From the IMG/VR virus record IMGVR_UViG_3300027971_000223, positions 1 through 23,568 of that record: 23,568 bases of DNA, one strand, 5' to 3'. Under the pieces are notes generated by a model that did not search any database, had not been told where the DNA came from, and saw only the letters and a program-made list of their open reading frames with translations. Below are positions 1-6,375 of this stretch, piece after piece. The stretch comes from a virus. The first letter of the stretch is position 1; each line of letters opens with the position of its first letter. The position numbers were made by a program, and so were the translations under genes.

Positions 1-153
1 AACAAGCTCCAGCAGAAGACCGCCATTGGTAAAAGCGTTCCGGCAGGACAACTCAAAGCAGAGGAAAAGGATTTTTCCAAGCTATCCCAGAAGGAGCAAA
101 GGGATGCGCTCATGCGAGCGATGAGAGAGTTCGACCGGGAAAGCAACCAATAG
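1..153 (+). CDS. C-terminal end of a probable scaffold-type protein (partial)
   Basis: The first 50 codons of the window are an open frame in phase with base 1, ending at TAG 151-153; the start lies outside the window. The visible tail is strongly charged and helix-forming (KAEEKDFSKLSQKEQRDALM), with many Lys, Glu, Arg and Gln and no hydrophobic core. It sits directly before the major capsid gene, where podoviruses usually keep the capsid assembly scaffold, and a charged helical C-terminus is typical of scaffold proteins that bind the capsid shell. Assignment as scaffold rests on position and composition only; it could be another small head protein. Confidence 0.5.
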   Translation, partial: NKLQQKTAIGKSVPAGQLKAEEKDFSKLSQKEQRDALMRAMREFDRESNQ

Positions 154-171
154 CACAACCACAACTAAAAT

Positions 172-1335
172 ATGGCAGGCATTACTAATTCAACCCAACT
201 TACAAACCAGTTCCAAAACTTCTTCAGCAAGGAGCTGCTCTCGATCGTCCAACAGGAGACGATTCTTGATCAGTTTGCCACCAAGGCTACGATCCCCAAG
301 AACAACGGTAACCAAGCCATCACGATGTTCCGCTTTGGTTCGCCGAGCGTTGCTGATGTTAAGACGTTGACTGAGGGAACAGCTATTTCTTCAGGAAACT
401 ACCGTTCCCTTGTTCTGAACAAGCTAACCAAGAGCCTTGCTCAGTACGGTCAGGTGATCGGTTTGACCGACATCCTCCGCGCCACGGACCTGTTCAACTC
501 GCTCCAGCAGGCCACCAAGACCTCTGGTCTGGACATGGCCCTCTGGGTTGACTCGGTGATCCGTAACGTCCTCGTTGGTTCCAATCTCACCGCCAGCGGC
601 TCTTCGATTGGTAACGGTATTGAATCAACGATTTCCAACGATGACGCAATCAACGTCAGTGCGAACGCAAACCCTACGGGTGTTAAGGTCTACGGTAACC
701 CCGCCACGCTGACGACCCAGACCTTCTCTGCGTTGAACAGCGCGACTAGCGCTGCTGATGCCACGATGACCTCTTCGGCTGTCTTGGATTCCATGACTCG
801 TCTGAAGCGTAACCGCGCTCCGATGATCAACGGTGGCTACGTCCTGGCGACTGATCCTCGTGTTGTCCGTGATTTGATGCGCGATACCGATTGGTTGAAC
901 GCCTCCAACTACGGCAACAAGGGTACCCCGTTCTACAAGGGCGAGGTGGGTTCCATCTACGGTTGCCGCGTTGTCACTCAGACCAACTCGTTTGTCAGCA
1001 CCGGTTCCAGCACCGCTGGTGATGAGTTTGTGTATCAGGCTTCCGCCGTGGGTGGCGGTCTGACCGCCGGTAAGGACATCATCGCCTCGTTCTTCCTTGG
1101 TAACGAGGCGTTTGGTATCCCTGCCTTGACCGGTGATGATCCGTTGTCCCCAAAGGTTGTGATCACTGATACCCCCGACAAGAGCGATCCGTTGAACCAG
1201 CTCGTCACCGTTGGTGTGAAGCTGTACTTCGCCGCTCTGCGTTTGGCCGCTGGTAACACCAGTGGTGCTTCTCCTGGGAATATCAACCCGGTGTGGTACC
1301 TGGTGCATCGTACGAAGACCTCTACCACGCTGTAA
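172..1335 (+). CDS. Major capsid protein, N4-gp56 family
   Basis: This 387-residue protein forms the icosahedral head shell. It resembles the N4-gp56 major capsid family in its opening (an N-arm with NQFQNFFSKELLSIVQQETI), then the segment around residues 40-60 with NNGNQAITMFRFGSP, the TEGTAISSGNYRS loop, and the KSLAQYGQVIGLTDILRATD strand that leads into the long spine-like helix. Length fits the family. The gene starts at ATG 172 after an A-rich leader (caaccacaactaaaat) with no Shine-Dalgarno sequence, which is notable for one of the most heavily expressed phage genes. The next gene begins one base after its stop. The family call is from recognised sequence pattern; no search was run. 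Confidence 0.88.
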   Translation: MAGITNSTQLTNQFQNFFSKELLSIVQQETILDQFATKATIPKNNGNQAITMFRFGSPSVADVKTLTEGTAISSGNYRSLVLNKLTKSLAQYGQVIGLTDILRATDLFNSLQQATKTSGLDMALWVDSVIRNVLVGSNLTASGSSIGNGIESTISNDDAINVSANANPTGVKVYGNPATLTTQTFSALNSATSAADATMTSSAVLDSMTRLKRNRAPMINGGYVLATDPRVVRDLMRDTDWLNASNYGNKGTPFYKGEVGSIYGCRVVTQTNSFVSTGSSTAGDEFVYQASAVGGGLTAGKDIIASFFLGNEAFGIPALTGDDPLSPKVVITDTPDKSDPLNQLVTVGVKLYFAALRLAAGNTSGASPGNINPVWYLVHRTKTSTTL

Positions 1336-1336
1336 T

Positions 1337-1732
1337 ATGCGACCTAAGACGGCCACCATCATGGTGATTGCCGTCGGCCCAAAGGGGCATCGTCGAGAAA
1401 TCGGTGGTGCCCCTTCTCATTCCGCTTGCGGATGTGATGAGGCTGACAACAATGCGCCAATGATTGCGATTCCAGTCGAGGCTCTTTCCACTGACACGGA
1501 AGATGGCCAACAGGCTTCCCCCGAGGTTGGTGATGAAGTTCTACTCGATGATGTGCGGGGTATTCTTCGCAAGCTTGAGAACGGTGAAGCTTACGTTGAA
1601 ATTAAGACCGTAAACGGTATGCCCGCTGAATACGAAAACACTGGAGACGATGCCATGGAATCCAAACAGACCATGGACGAAAAAGGCATGCGTAAGATGG
1701 CCATGATGCACGACGGCGAGATGGAGTCCTAA
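1337..1732 (+). CDS. Small head-region protein, function unknown
   Basis: A 131-residue acidic protein starting at ATG 1337, one base after the capsid stop. The frame is open further upstream to 1262, but that extension lies inside the capsid gene, so the later ATG is preferred. The N-terminal half is low in structure; the middle (PEVGDEVLLDDVRGILRKLE, then GEAYVEIKTVNGMPAEY) looks like a compact beta-barrel of the type seen in small capsid-neighbour proteins. The C-terminus is rich in Met and acidic residues. There are Cys and His residues near 29-33 (HSACGC) but no clear zinc motif. It may be a head decoration or completion protein; that is inferred from position only. Confidence 0.6.
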   Translation: MRPKTATIMVIAVGPKGHRREIGGAPSHSACGCDEADNNAPMIAIPVEALSTDTEDGQQASPEVGDEVLLDDVRGILRKLENGEAYVEIKTVNGMPAEYENTGDDAMESKQTMDEKGMRKMAMMHDGEMES

Positions 1733-1733
1733 C

Positions 1734-1988
1734 ATGCCGATCTACACCTTCGAGAACAAAGGCAAGTCCGTGGAGCAAATCGCTCCGATGGGAACCGATT
1801 CTCTTGTTATCAAGGGTGAACGCTGGACGAGGCAGCCGGTAGCCCGCTTCGGGGTTACCGGTTTTGCCCGCGAAGCCGAACTCAAGGACAAGGTGAAGCA
1901 GGGCTTTAGCCGGATGGAAGACCGGCAGGGTACCCGCTTCGAGAGCACTTTCAGCAAGAATCAGATCCGTAAAATTTGGGACATATGA
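1734..1988 (+). CDS. Small structural-region protein, unknown
   Basis: An 84-residue basic protein starting one base after the previous stop. It opens with MPIYTFENKGKSVEQIAPMG, which superficially recalls the start of FmdB-type zinc ribbons, but it has no cysteines and so is not one. The C-terminal half is charged and probably helical (REAELKDKVKQGFSRMEDRQ). The next gene overlaps it by four bases (ATGA at 1985). It lies in the head gene block and is probably translated together with its neighbours. I do not recognise a family. Confidence 0.6.
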   Translation: MPIYTFENKGKSVEQIAPMGTDSLVIKGERWTRQPVARFGVTGFAREAELKDKVKQGFSRMEDRQGTRFESTFSKNQIRKIWDI

Positions 1989-2251
1989 GCATAGAATCTA
2001 ATCTGGCAATCGAGTATTCGATGGGCAATGCGGGCTTCCAGCTCGTGACCTCTACCGCGTTGACCACTGGCCCATTCGTTGCAATCACCACGATTGCCGT
2101 CACCACTTTCACTTCGATCACCGGTAATGGAATCAGCGGATCTTGGTCCACAGTGGCTATCCCCGCTGGCATTACGCTTCCTGGGCCGATTACGAGCTTC
2201 CAGATTTCCAGTGGTCAGGTGGTCGCGTTCAACGGAATCATCAGCTCCTAA
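1985..2251 (+). CDS. Small beta-rich protein, unknown
   Basis: An 88-residue protein rich in Thr, Ser, Ile and Gly, starting at ATG 1985 in a four-base ATGA overlap with the previous stop. An in-frame TTG nine bases upstream is possible, but the overlap start matches the pattern of this genome. The repeated beta-branched stretches (VAITTIAVTTFTSITGNGIS) and absence of charge suggest a small all-beta virion protein, for example a head fibre or stabiliser. There is no transmembrane pattern or signal peptide. Function is inferred from position only. Confidence 0.6.
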   Translation: MSIESNLAIEYSMGNAGFQLVTSTALTTGPFVAITTIAVTTFTSITGNGISGSWSTVAIPAGITLPGPITSFQISSGQVVAFNGIISS

Positions 2252-2253
2252 CC

Positions 2254-2493
2254 GTGACACTCGCTCTTGGAACACGATTGGCTTCAAGTGGGTCTGGCGG
2301 AAACGTCACGCCCGCCGATCTGCCGATCGTGCGCCGGGATCTATTGCAGGAAGACGAGTTCTTCGTACTGCAAGAGGATGGAACTGGGAAGATCGTGTTG
2401 TCTTTTGGCACCTACGATCGAATGGCAACTGAGCAGGGCACCGATCTCATTTTAACCGAAGCATCCGACAAATTCATTCTAACCGTTTACTGA
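2254..2493 (+). CDS. Small protein upstream of the fibre gene, unknown
   Basis: A 79-residue protein most likely starting at GTG 2254, two bases after the preceding stop; the open frame extends upstream inside the previous gene, which argues for the GTG. No SD is visible. The sequence is acidic and beta-rich (EDEFFVLQEDGTGKIVLSFG, ending in ILTEASDKFILTVY). The last segment resembles the short TEASD-type beta repeats found in small phage virion proteins. No enzyme motif is present. The start codon is the least certain element. Confidence 0.55.
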   Translation: MTLALGTRLASSGSGGNVTPADLPIVRRDLLQEDEFFVLQEDGTGKIVLSFGTYDRMATEQGTDLILTEASDKFILTVY

Positions 2494-2496
2494 CCT

Positions 2497-3294
2497 ATGG
2501 CAGACACAAAGATCACAGCACTGACGGCGTTGACCGCCGCTGATCCGGCTAATGACGTTATCCCTATCGTTGATGTCAGCGATACCACGATGGCGGCATC
2601 TGGTACGACTAAGAAGATCAGCGTCAACAACATCCTCGGAGCATCCGGCACCGCCACCCTCGCCTCCGCCACCATCACCGGCGATCTGACGGTGGATACT
2701 AACGTACTGAAGGTTGACTCGACGCTCAATCGCGTATCAGTAAACACGACAACTTTTGCGACTGATTCCGTGTTTGCGGTTAAAACGCCTTCGGGAAAGT
2801 TCGATGTCAGATCTTATGGTGCTGCGTCCGTTAAGATAAGTTCGGATGCCGCGATGGGCTACAACGTATCGACTGGAAATGGTCATATTTTCCAAATAAA
2901 CGATGCGGACGCCATGACCCTCAACTCTACGGGGTTGGGCGTGGGGGTTAGTCCGGCAACAAAGCTGCACATTGCTGGTACTGGAACTCAAACAGCGAAA
3001 ATACAAACGAACACTTCCGGCGATCCGACGTTAATACTTGAAGCGGCTGGTGCTGATGGTGCAAGTATTCTCTACGACCGCACCAATGGCGGACTGCGCT
3101 TTGATGTTAGCTCTATTACCGGAGCAATGCGAATATCGACTGCCGGCAACGTTATTTCAAACGTGACAGGAACCGCGCCCACATTGGCAACAAACAGCCA
3201 GATGGTTTTCAACCTGACGAGCAATACCAACCTACGCATCTCGGTTCGCGGCACTGATGGCACGACTCGCACAGCCAACATCACTCTCGCCTAA
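2497..3294 (+). CDS. Tail fibre/appendage-like protein
   Basis: A 265-residue Thr/Ser/Ala/Gly-rich protein. It begins with MADTKITALTALTAADPAND, a common N-terminal signature of phage appendage proteins that leads into an IVDVSDTT stretch and probably mediates virion attachment. The middle holds GDLTVDTNVLKVDSTLNRVS and GLGVGVSPATKLHIAG motifs, typical of repetitive beta fibres. The C-terminus (SNTNLRISVRGTDGTTRTAN followed by ITLA) is a recurring phage fibre ending. It was probably built from modules shared with the larger fibre at 4464-5612. The exact role (side fibre, whisker or head fibre) cannot be told from sequence. Confidence 0.65.
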   Translation: MADTKITALTALTAADPANDVIPIVDVSDTTMAASGTTKKISVNNILGASGTATLASATITGDLTVDTNVLKVDSTLNRVSVNTTTFATDSVFAVKTPSGKFDVRSYGAASVKISSDAAMGYNVSTGNGHIFQINDADAMTLNSTGLGVGVSPATKLHIAGTGTQTAKIQTNTSGDPTLILEAAGADGASILYDRTNGGLRFDVSSITGAMRISTAGNVISNVTGTAPTLATNSQMVFNLTSNTNLRISVRGTDGTTRTANITLA

Positions 3295-3298
3295 TCCC

Positions 3299-3670
3299 AT
3301 GATTACCCTCTCTTGGATCATCGAACGCCTTCTCGTTAAGCCGACCGAAGGCTCCCTCACTGATGTCGTGATTACCGCCGACTGGCGATGCAACGGCACT
3401 CAGGATCAATACAGCGGCACCTGCTACGGCTCATGCTCGTTCGCTCCGCCGTCTGGTGAGTTCACGCCTTACGAGGACCTGACCGAAGCGCAGGTGCTTG
3501 GTTGGTGTTATGCGAATGGCGCGGACAAGACCGCCATCGAGGCGAACGTCACCGCGCAGATTGAGAATCAGATCAATCCGCCCGTGGTGACGCTGCCGTT
3601 GCCGTGGGCGGCGCAGCCTCCGGTTAAGGTTGCGGAGCCTGTTGTTATCGCTGACGCTCCCGTCGTATGA
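3299..3670 (+). CDS. DUF7936-like phage protein
   Basis: A 123-residue protein starting at ATG 3299, shortly after the fibre stop; the longer upstream frame lies inside the fibre and is discounted. It matches my memory of the DUF7936 family: a short beta strand with DVVITADWRCNG, a Tyr/Gly/Cys segment (YSGTCYGSCSFAPPSGEF) followed by TPYEDLTEAQVLGWCYANG, a helix ending AIEANVTAQIENQINPP and a Pro-rich tail with LPLPWAAQPP. Such proteins are common beside tail fibre genes in environmental phages, and their function is unknown. The next gene overlaps by ATGA at 3667. Confidence 0.7.
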   Translation: MITLSWIIERLLVKPTEGSLTDVVITADWRCNGTQDQYSGTCYGSCSFAPPSGEFTPYEDLTEAQVLGWCYANGADKTAIEANVTAQIENQINPPVVTLPLPWAAQPPVKVAEPVVIADAPVV

Positions 3671-3816
3671 TCAAGATCGAACTCACTCAGGAGCAGGCCA
3701 ACAGCCTTCTCCAACTCATCGACATTGCCATCAAAGCCGGTGGCTATCAGAACGCTAAGGTAGGCGTTCCTTTGGCAGACTTAATCCTCGCAGCCGCTCA
3801 ACCCAAGCCCGAGTAA
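3667..3816 (+). CDS. 49-residue protein, unknown
   Basis: A short gene in a clean overlap chain: its ATG at 3667 overlaps the preceding TGA, and its TAA at 3814-3816 overlaps the next ATG at 3816. The product opens MIKIELTQEQANSLLQLIDI, continues with AIKAGGYQNAKVGVPLADLI and ends AAAQPKPE. This is a helical Leu/Gln-rich segment that small phage proteins of unknown role commonly contain. The exact coupling on both sides and the sensible composition support a real gene despite its size. No membrane segment is seen. Confidence 0.6.
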   Translation: MIKIELTQEQANSLLQLIDIAIKAGGYQNAKVGVPLADLILAAAQPKPE

Positions 3817-3986
3817 TGGAACCAACGAACAGCAGCACCAGCCCTGGACTATCCCTAGCAGCAGCGGCAGGTGCCACCGCTGTTTCGTTTATTCCACAGC
3901 TCACCGACTGGGTAAGGCTTATCACGGCAGTGATCGGCTTACTTTGCGCCTGTTACGCAGCGTTTCGCTTATTTAAATCCAAATGA
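3816..3986 (+). CDS. Small membrane protein, possible holin
   Basis: A 56-residue protein in a one-base overlap with the previous TAA. The N-terminal 20 residues are Ser/Ala rich; residues about 34-52 (VRLITAVIGLLCACYAAFRL) form one transmembrane helix followed by a basic FKSK tail. This layout suits a small single-pass holin or holin partner, and the next three small genes also look lysis-related. No endolysin is visible nearby, so the lysis role is an inference from size, topology and neighbours. Confidence 0.55.
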   Translation: MEPTNSSTSPGLSLAAAAGATAVSFIPQLTDWVRLITAVIGLLCACYAAFRLFKSK

Positions 3987-4174
3987 AAAACACAAAAACA
4001 ACTCTCGCAGGTGTCGGTGCAATCCTCGTCGCTGTTGGTGGGGCCTTGAAGGCTATCTTTGATGGTGACCCCTCGACCAACCTCGACCTGACTACCACCA
4101 TTGCAGCGGTCACCGCTGGCATTGGACTGATCTGGGCTAAGGACGCCAAGGAAGCCGAAGCTCCGAAGCCTTGA
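3983..4174 (+). CDS. Small membrane protein, possible holin
   Basis: A 63-residue protein overlapping the previous stop by ATGA. It has two hydrophobic stretches: residues about 8-26 (LAGVGAILVAVGGALKAIF) and about 36-52 (LTTTIAAVTAGIGLIWA). They are separated by a short acidic DGDPST turn, and the tail is charged (KDAKEAEAPKP). Two helices with a short loop and a hydrophilic C-terminus match a class II-type holin or similar membrane protein. It is followed by a short unknown ORF and a lipoprotein, forming a plausible lysis cassette. Holin identity is not proven by any specific motif. Confidence 0.6.
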   Translation: MKNTKTTLAGVGAILVAVGGALKAIFDGDPSTNLDLTTTIAAVTAGIGLIWAKDAKEAEAPKP

Positions 4175-4335
4175 ACTGGATTTATCAACTCGTGAAGGCT
4201 CTCTTGGACTTCCTCCGGGAGACGCCTGCACCAAAAATAGAAGAAGGAAATGCGCCAAAGCCTCTCAAATCTGATCTGGCTGCTCGTGTTGCCGATCTGC
4301 CTGGGCTGCCAGACAAAAGTGATTCTGGTTCCTAA
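4171..4335 (+). CDS. 54-residue protein overlapping the lipoprotein gene
   Basis: This frame starts at TTG 4171 in a TTGA overlap with the preceding stop and ends at TAA 4333-4335. The product begins MNWIYQLVKALLDFLRE, an amphipathic or membrane-surface helix, then has a Pro/Lys/Glu linker and the segment LKSDLAARVADLPGLPD. Its last 86 bases overlap the downstream lipoprotein gene in another frame, like the nested i-spanin/o-spanin pairs of many phages, although a strong transmembrane helix is lacking. The TTG start and the overlap make it a moderate-confidence gene; GTG 4192 is a possible alternative start. Confidence 0.45.
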   Translation: MNWIYQLVKALLDFLRETPAPKIEEGNAPKPLKSDLAARVADLPGLPDKSDSGS

Positions 4336-4462
4336 CGGTGATCCCGTGATGCTGGCCGAGCCTGTCCGCGCTCGTGTCTACGCTTTTGACAAGGACAAGA
4401 AATTGGTGGGGCCATCTAAGGTGACCCTTCCAGCCGGTTGGTACGTTTTGCCAAAGAACTGA
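4250..4462 (+). CDS. Small lipoprotein, possible outer-membrane spanin subunit
   Basis: A 70-residue protein with a signal-peptide-like start: a basic N-terminus, hydrophobic residues 8-19 (LIWLLVLPICLG) and Cys20 as the probable lipidation site. The lipobox is imperfect (Cys at -3, Leu at -2, Gly at -1). The mature part carries a VILVPNGDPVMLAEPVRARV stretch and a C-terminal VTLPAGWYVLPKN. This resembles small lipoproteins of phage lysis regions, in which a VPxGxxV segment and a final LPxGWYxLP motif recur. ATG 4250 is preceded by an SD-like AGAAGGAA. If it is the outer-membrane half of a spanin, the partner would be the overlapping upstream gene. Confidence 0.62.
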   Translation: MRQSLSNLIWLLVLPICLGCQTKVILVPNGDPVMLAEPVRARVYAFDKDKKLVGPSKVTLPAGWYVLPKN

Positions 4463-4463
4463 T

Positions 4464-5612
4464 ATGGGAACACCACTTACAGGCAGTAGCGTTGCATCGA
4501 CCTACACTGGCCTACTCAAGAACACCGACAACTCCACCGTAGGCGCAACGCTCAAAGCCATCAGCGACGGCAGCGGCAATGACTCCGCTCTCCAGATCTC
4601 CAGCGTTGCAGTTAATACCACCAACGATTTCAGCGTAGCCACTAACAAGCTCACAGTGGCTGCTGCAAGCGGCAACACGGCCATTGCAGGCACTCTTGGT
4701 GTGACCGGGGCTACCAGCCTCTCAAGCCTCGCTACGAGCGGTGCAGCGACCATAGGCGGTGCGCTCAATGTCACCGGAGCAATTACGCTCACTGGCAACC
4801 TGACAGTCCCAGGAAACCTTGCGGTCACGGGAACCTCCACGCTGACCGGCAATACCGCCGTTACCGGTACCCTAGGGGTCACGGGAGCAAGCACCTTGGC
4901 AAGCGTTGGAGTGACCGGTAACACCACGCTAACAGGTGATCTTGCGGCCAATGGGAACACCACGCTTGGAAATGCCGGCACCGACACGCTGACGCTTAAC
5001 TCGGACAACATCACGGTTCCAAACCTCACCCCTGTTGTCGTTGATTTTACCGCTGATAATGTTCTGATCAAAGACGCAACAGACAATAAGGTAAGGCTTG
5101 TTGCTGGAACCTATTTTACTCCGCAAGTAAAACAGACGATTTACAAAGACTCCACCGCATCAGGAAGTCCGTTTGTTGCCACAAATGTTGGATCAGGAAC
5201 AGAGATAACGGTTCTGACTACTTCAATCACTCCTAGGTATACATCTTCAACAGTGTTGGTTTCAATAGTCATAAACTATAGTAATCAGCAATATGCAAAT
5301 TACGGAGTGTTTAGAATCACTCGTAACAATATACCTATTGGAGACAACAACGTAGGTACAGACTTGTTCGGTATTGCGCCTTTTCCTGGTATTGCAAACA
5401 CTAGTAATGTCTCTTTAAGCACCCAGTTTATTCAGATTCTTGATTCACCAGCATCCACATCTGCTGTTACTTACAGAATCCATTTTTACTATGCAAGAAC
5501 GTACATTCCATCAATGTGGCTTAATAAATCATATTATGACGTTACCAGTGGCCAATCTGAAGCTGCATCTCGCGTCAGCTCCTCAATGACATTGCAAGAA
5601 TACTTCGCATGA
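4464..5612 (+). CDS. Tail fibre/receptor-binding protein
   Basis: A 382-residue fibre. Residues about 70-190 form a run of short beta repeats of the type TGNLTVPGNLAVTGTSTLTG, rich in Thr, Gly, Val and Leu, as in trimeric fibre shafts. After residue about 210 the composition changes. The C-terminal domain (from QTIYKDSTASGSPFVATNVG) is Asn/Tyr/Ser rich and ends SSMTLQEYFA, a common end of fibre heads that bind receptors. Codon use also shifts: from about 5090 the DNA is visibly AT-richer. ATG 4464 follows the previous stop by one base. The next gene overlaps by ATGA at 5609. Confidence 0.72.
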   Translation: MGTPLTGSSVASTYTGLLKNTDNSTVGATLKAISDGSGNDSALQISSVAVNTTNDFSVATNKLTVAAASGNTAIAGTLGVTGATSLSSLATSGAATIGGALNVTGAITLTGNLTVPGNLAVTGTSTLTGNTAVTGTLGVTGASTLASVGVTGNTTLTGDLAANGNTTLGNAGTDTLTLNSDNITVPNLTPVVVDFTADNVLIKDATDNKVRLVAGTYFTPQVKQTIYKDSTASGSPFVATNVGSGTEITVLTTSITPRYTSSTVLVSIVINYSNQQYANYGVFRITRNNIPIGDNNVGTDLFGIAPFPGIANTSNVSLSTQFIQILDSPASTSAVTYRIHFYYARTYIPSMWLNKSYYDVTSGQSEAASRVSSSMTLQEYFA

Positions 5613-6370
5613 AACCCTCCGAAGCGGCTCAGGCAGCTTGCGATAAGCTGTCGTTCACAGACTCGGCCACCATCGCGTTGGCCAAGAAGTTCTGTATCCG
5701 CCGCTACTCGATGATCTGGGATTCATGCCTGTGGAACGATACCCTCGGCGTTATCTCTCATCCGGTCACCGCCGGAGATGAGATGATCACCCTATCGGAT
5801 TACGTTGCATCCGCTTACGCTTCAGGTACCGGCTACAACACTTTCATCGACTTCCCCGTCGCCATCCGCTTCACGGTCACCGGAGATACCGATGGCATCG
5901 AAGTGCCCGCCGCGGAATGGGTTTCCTTCTTCCAGCTCGATCCCAACACCTGGAACAACGTCGATAGCCGTAAATCCACCCCCGGAAACTTCGTTAACTG
6001 GACCCGGTTGATTGGTGGAGCTTACGGCGAGGCCGGTGTTCCACGCATCAAACTCGTCCCCACTCCCAATGCCGATGGAACCCTGTTCATCCTCGCCAAG
6101 AAACAGTCGCAGATGCGGCAGTTCGGTGAGGCTGTCACCATCTCGAACGATACCAACTTCGAGCTGCGAGGTGTAGAGAACGCACTGATGGCCTACACCG
6201 AAGGCGATCTCCTCGAATACTCACGCCAGTACGGAAAAGCCCAAGCCAAGTTCCAAGAGGGAGCCGCTCAGGTCTCCATAATGAAAGACATGGAACGCGG
6301 CCAGCAGCAGCAAATCAGCCGCATCATCCCAGATAGCTTGTACGATTACACGTTCCAGGACATCCTGTAA
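5609..6370 (+). CDS. Head-tail adaptor (tail tubular protein A-like)
   Basis: A 253-residue protein placed just before the nozzle gene, where podoviruses keep the adaptor that joins the portal ring to the tail nozzle. The N-terminal helices (MKPSEAAQAACDKLSFTDSA) with CIRRYSMIWDSCLWNDTL are followed by a beta-rich middle. The C-terminal helical part has the sequence NFELRGVENALMAYTEGDLL and a YGKAQAKFQEGAAQ segment typical of adaptor proteins (gp11 of T7 and the SU10-type adaptor share this helical bundle end). It overlaps the fibre by four bases. Exact family (SU10-like or T7 gp11-like) is not settled. Confidence 0.68.
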   Translation: MKPSEAAQAACDKLSFTDSATIALAKKFCIRRYSMIWDSCLWNDTLGVISHPVTAGDEMITLSDYVASAYASGTGYNTFIDFPVAIRFTVTGDTDGIEVPAAEWVSFFQLDPNTWNNVDSRKSTPGNFVNWTRLIGGAYGEAGVPRIKLVPTPNADGTLFILAKKQSQMRQFGEAVTISNDTNFELRGVENALMAYTEGDLLEYSRQYGKAQAKFQEGAAQVSIMKDMERGQQQQISRIIPDSLYDYTFQDIL

Positions 6371-6375
6371 TCGCC

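Noticed and set aside
625-1362. Long open frame of 245 codons on the - strand
   Set aside because: It is antisense to the capsid gene over nearly its full length; its translation is Arg/Gly/Val-rich with no recognisable domain, and all other genes are on the + strand.
1734-1988. FmdB-type zinc ribbon regulator
   Set aside because: Only the first few residues look similar and the protein has no cysteines.
4502-5086. 194-codon - strand frame under the fibre
   Set aside because: Mirror of the fibre's repetitive Thr/Gly codons, giving a Val/Pro/Ser low-complexity product; no start signal.
4464-5612. Possible diversity-generating retroelement target in the fibre
   Set aside because: No reverse transcriptase and no template repeat is present in the window; the repeats are ordinary fibre shaft units.
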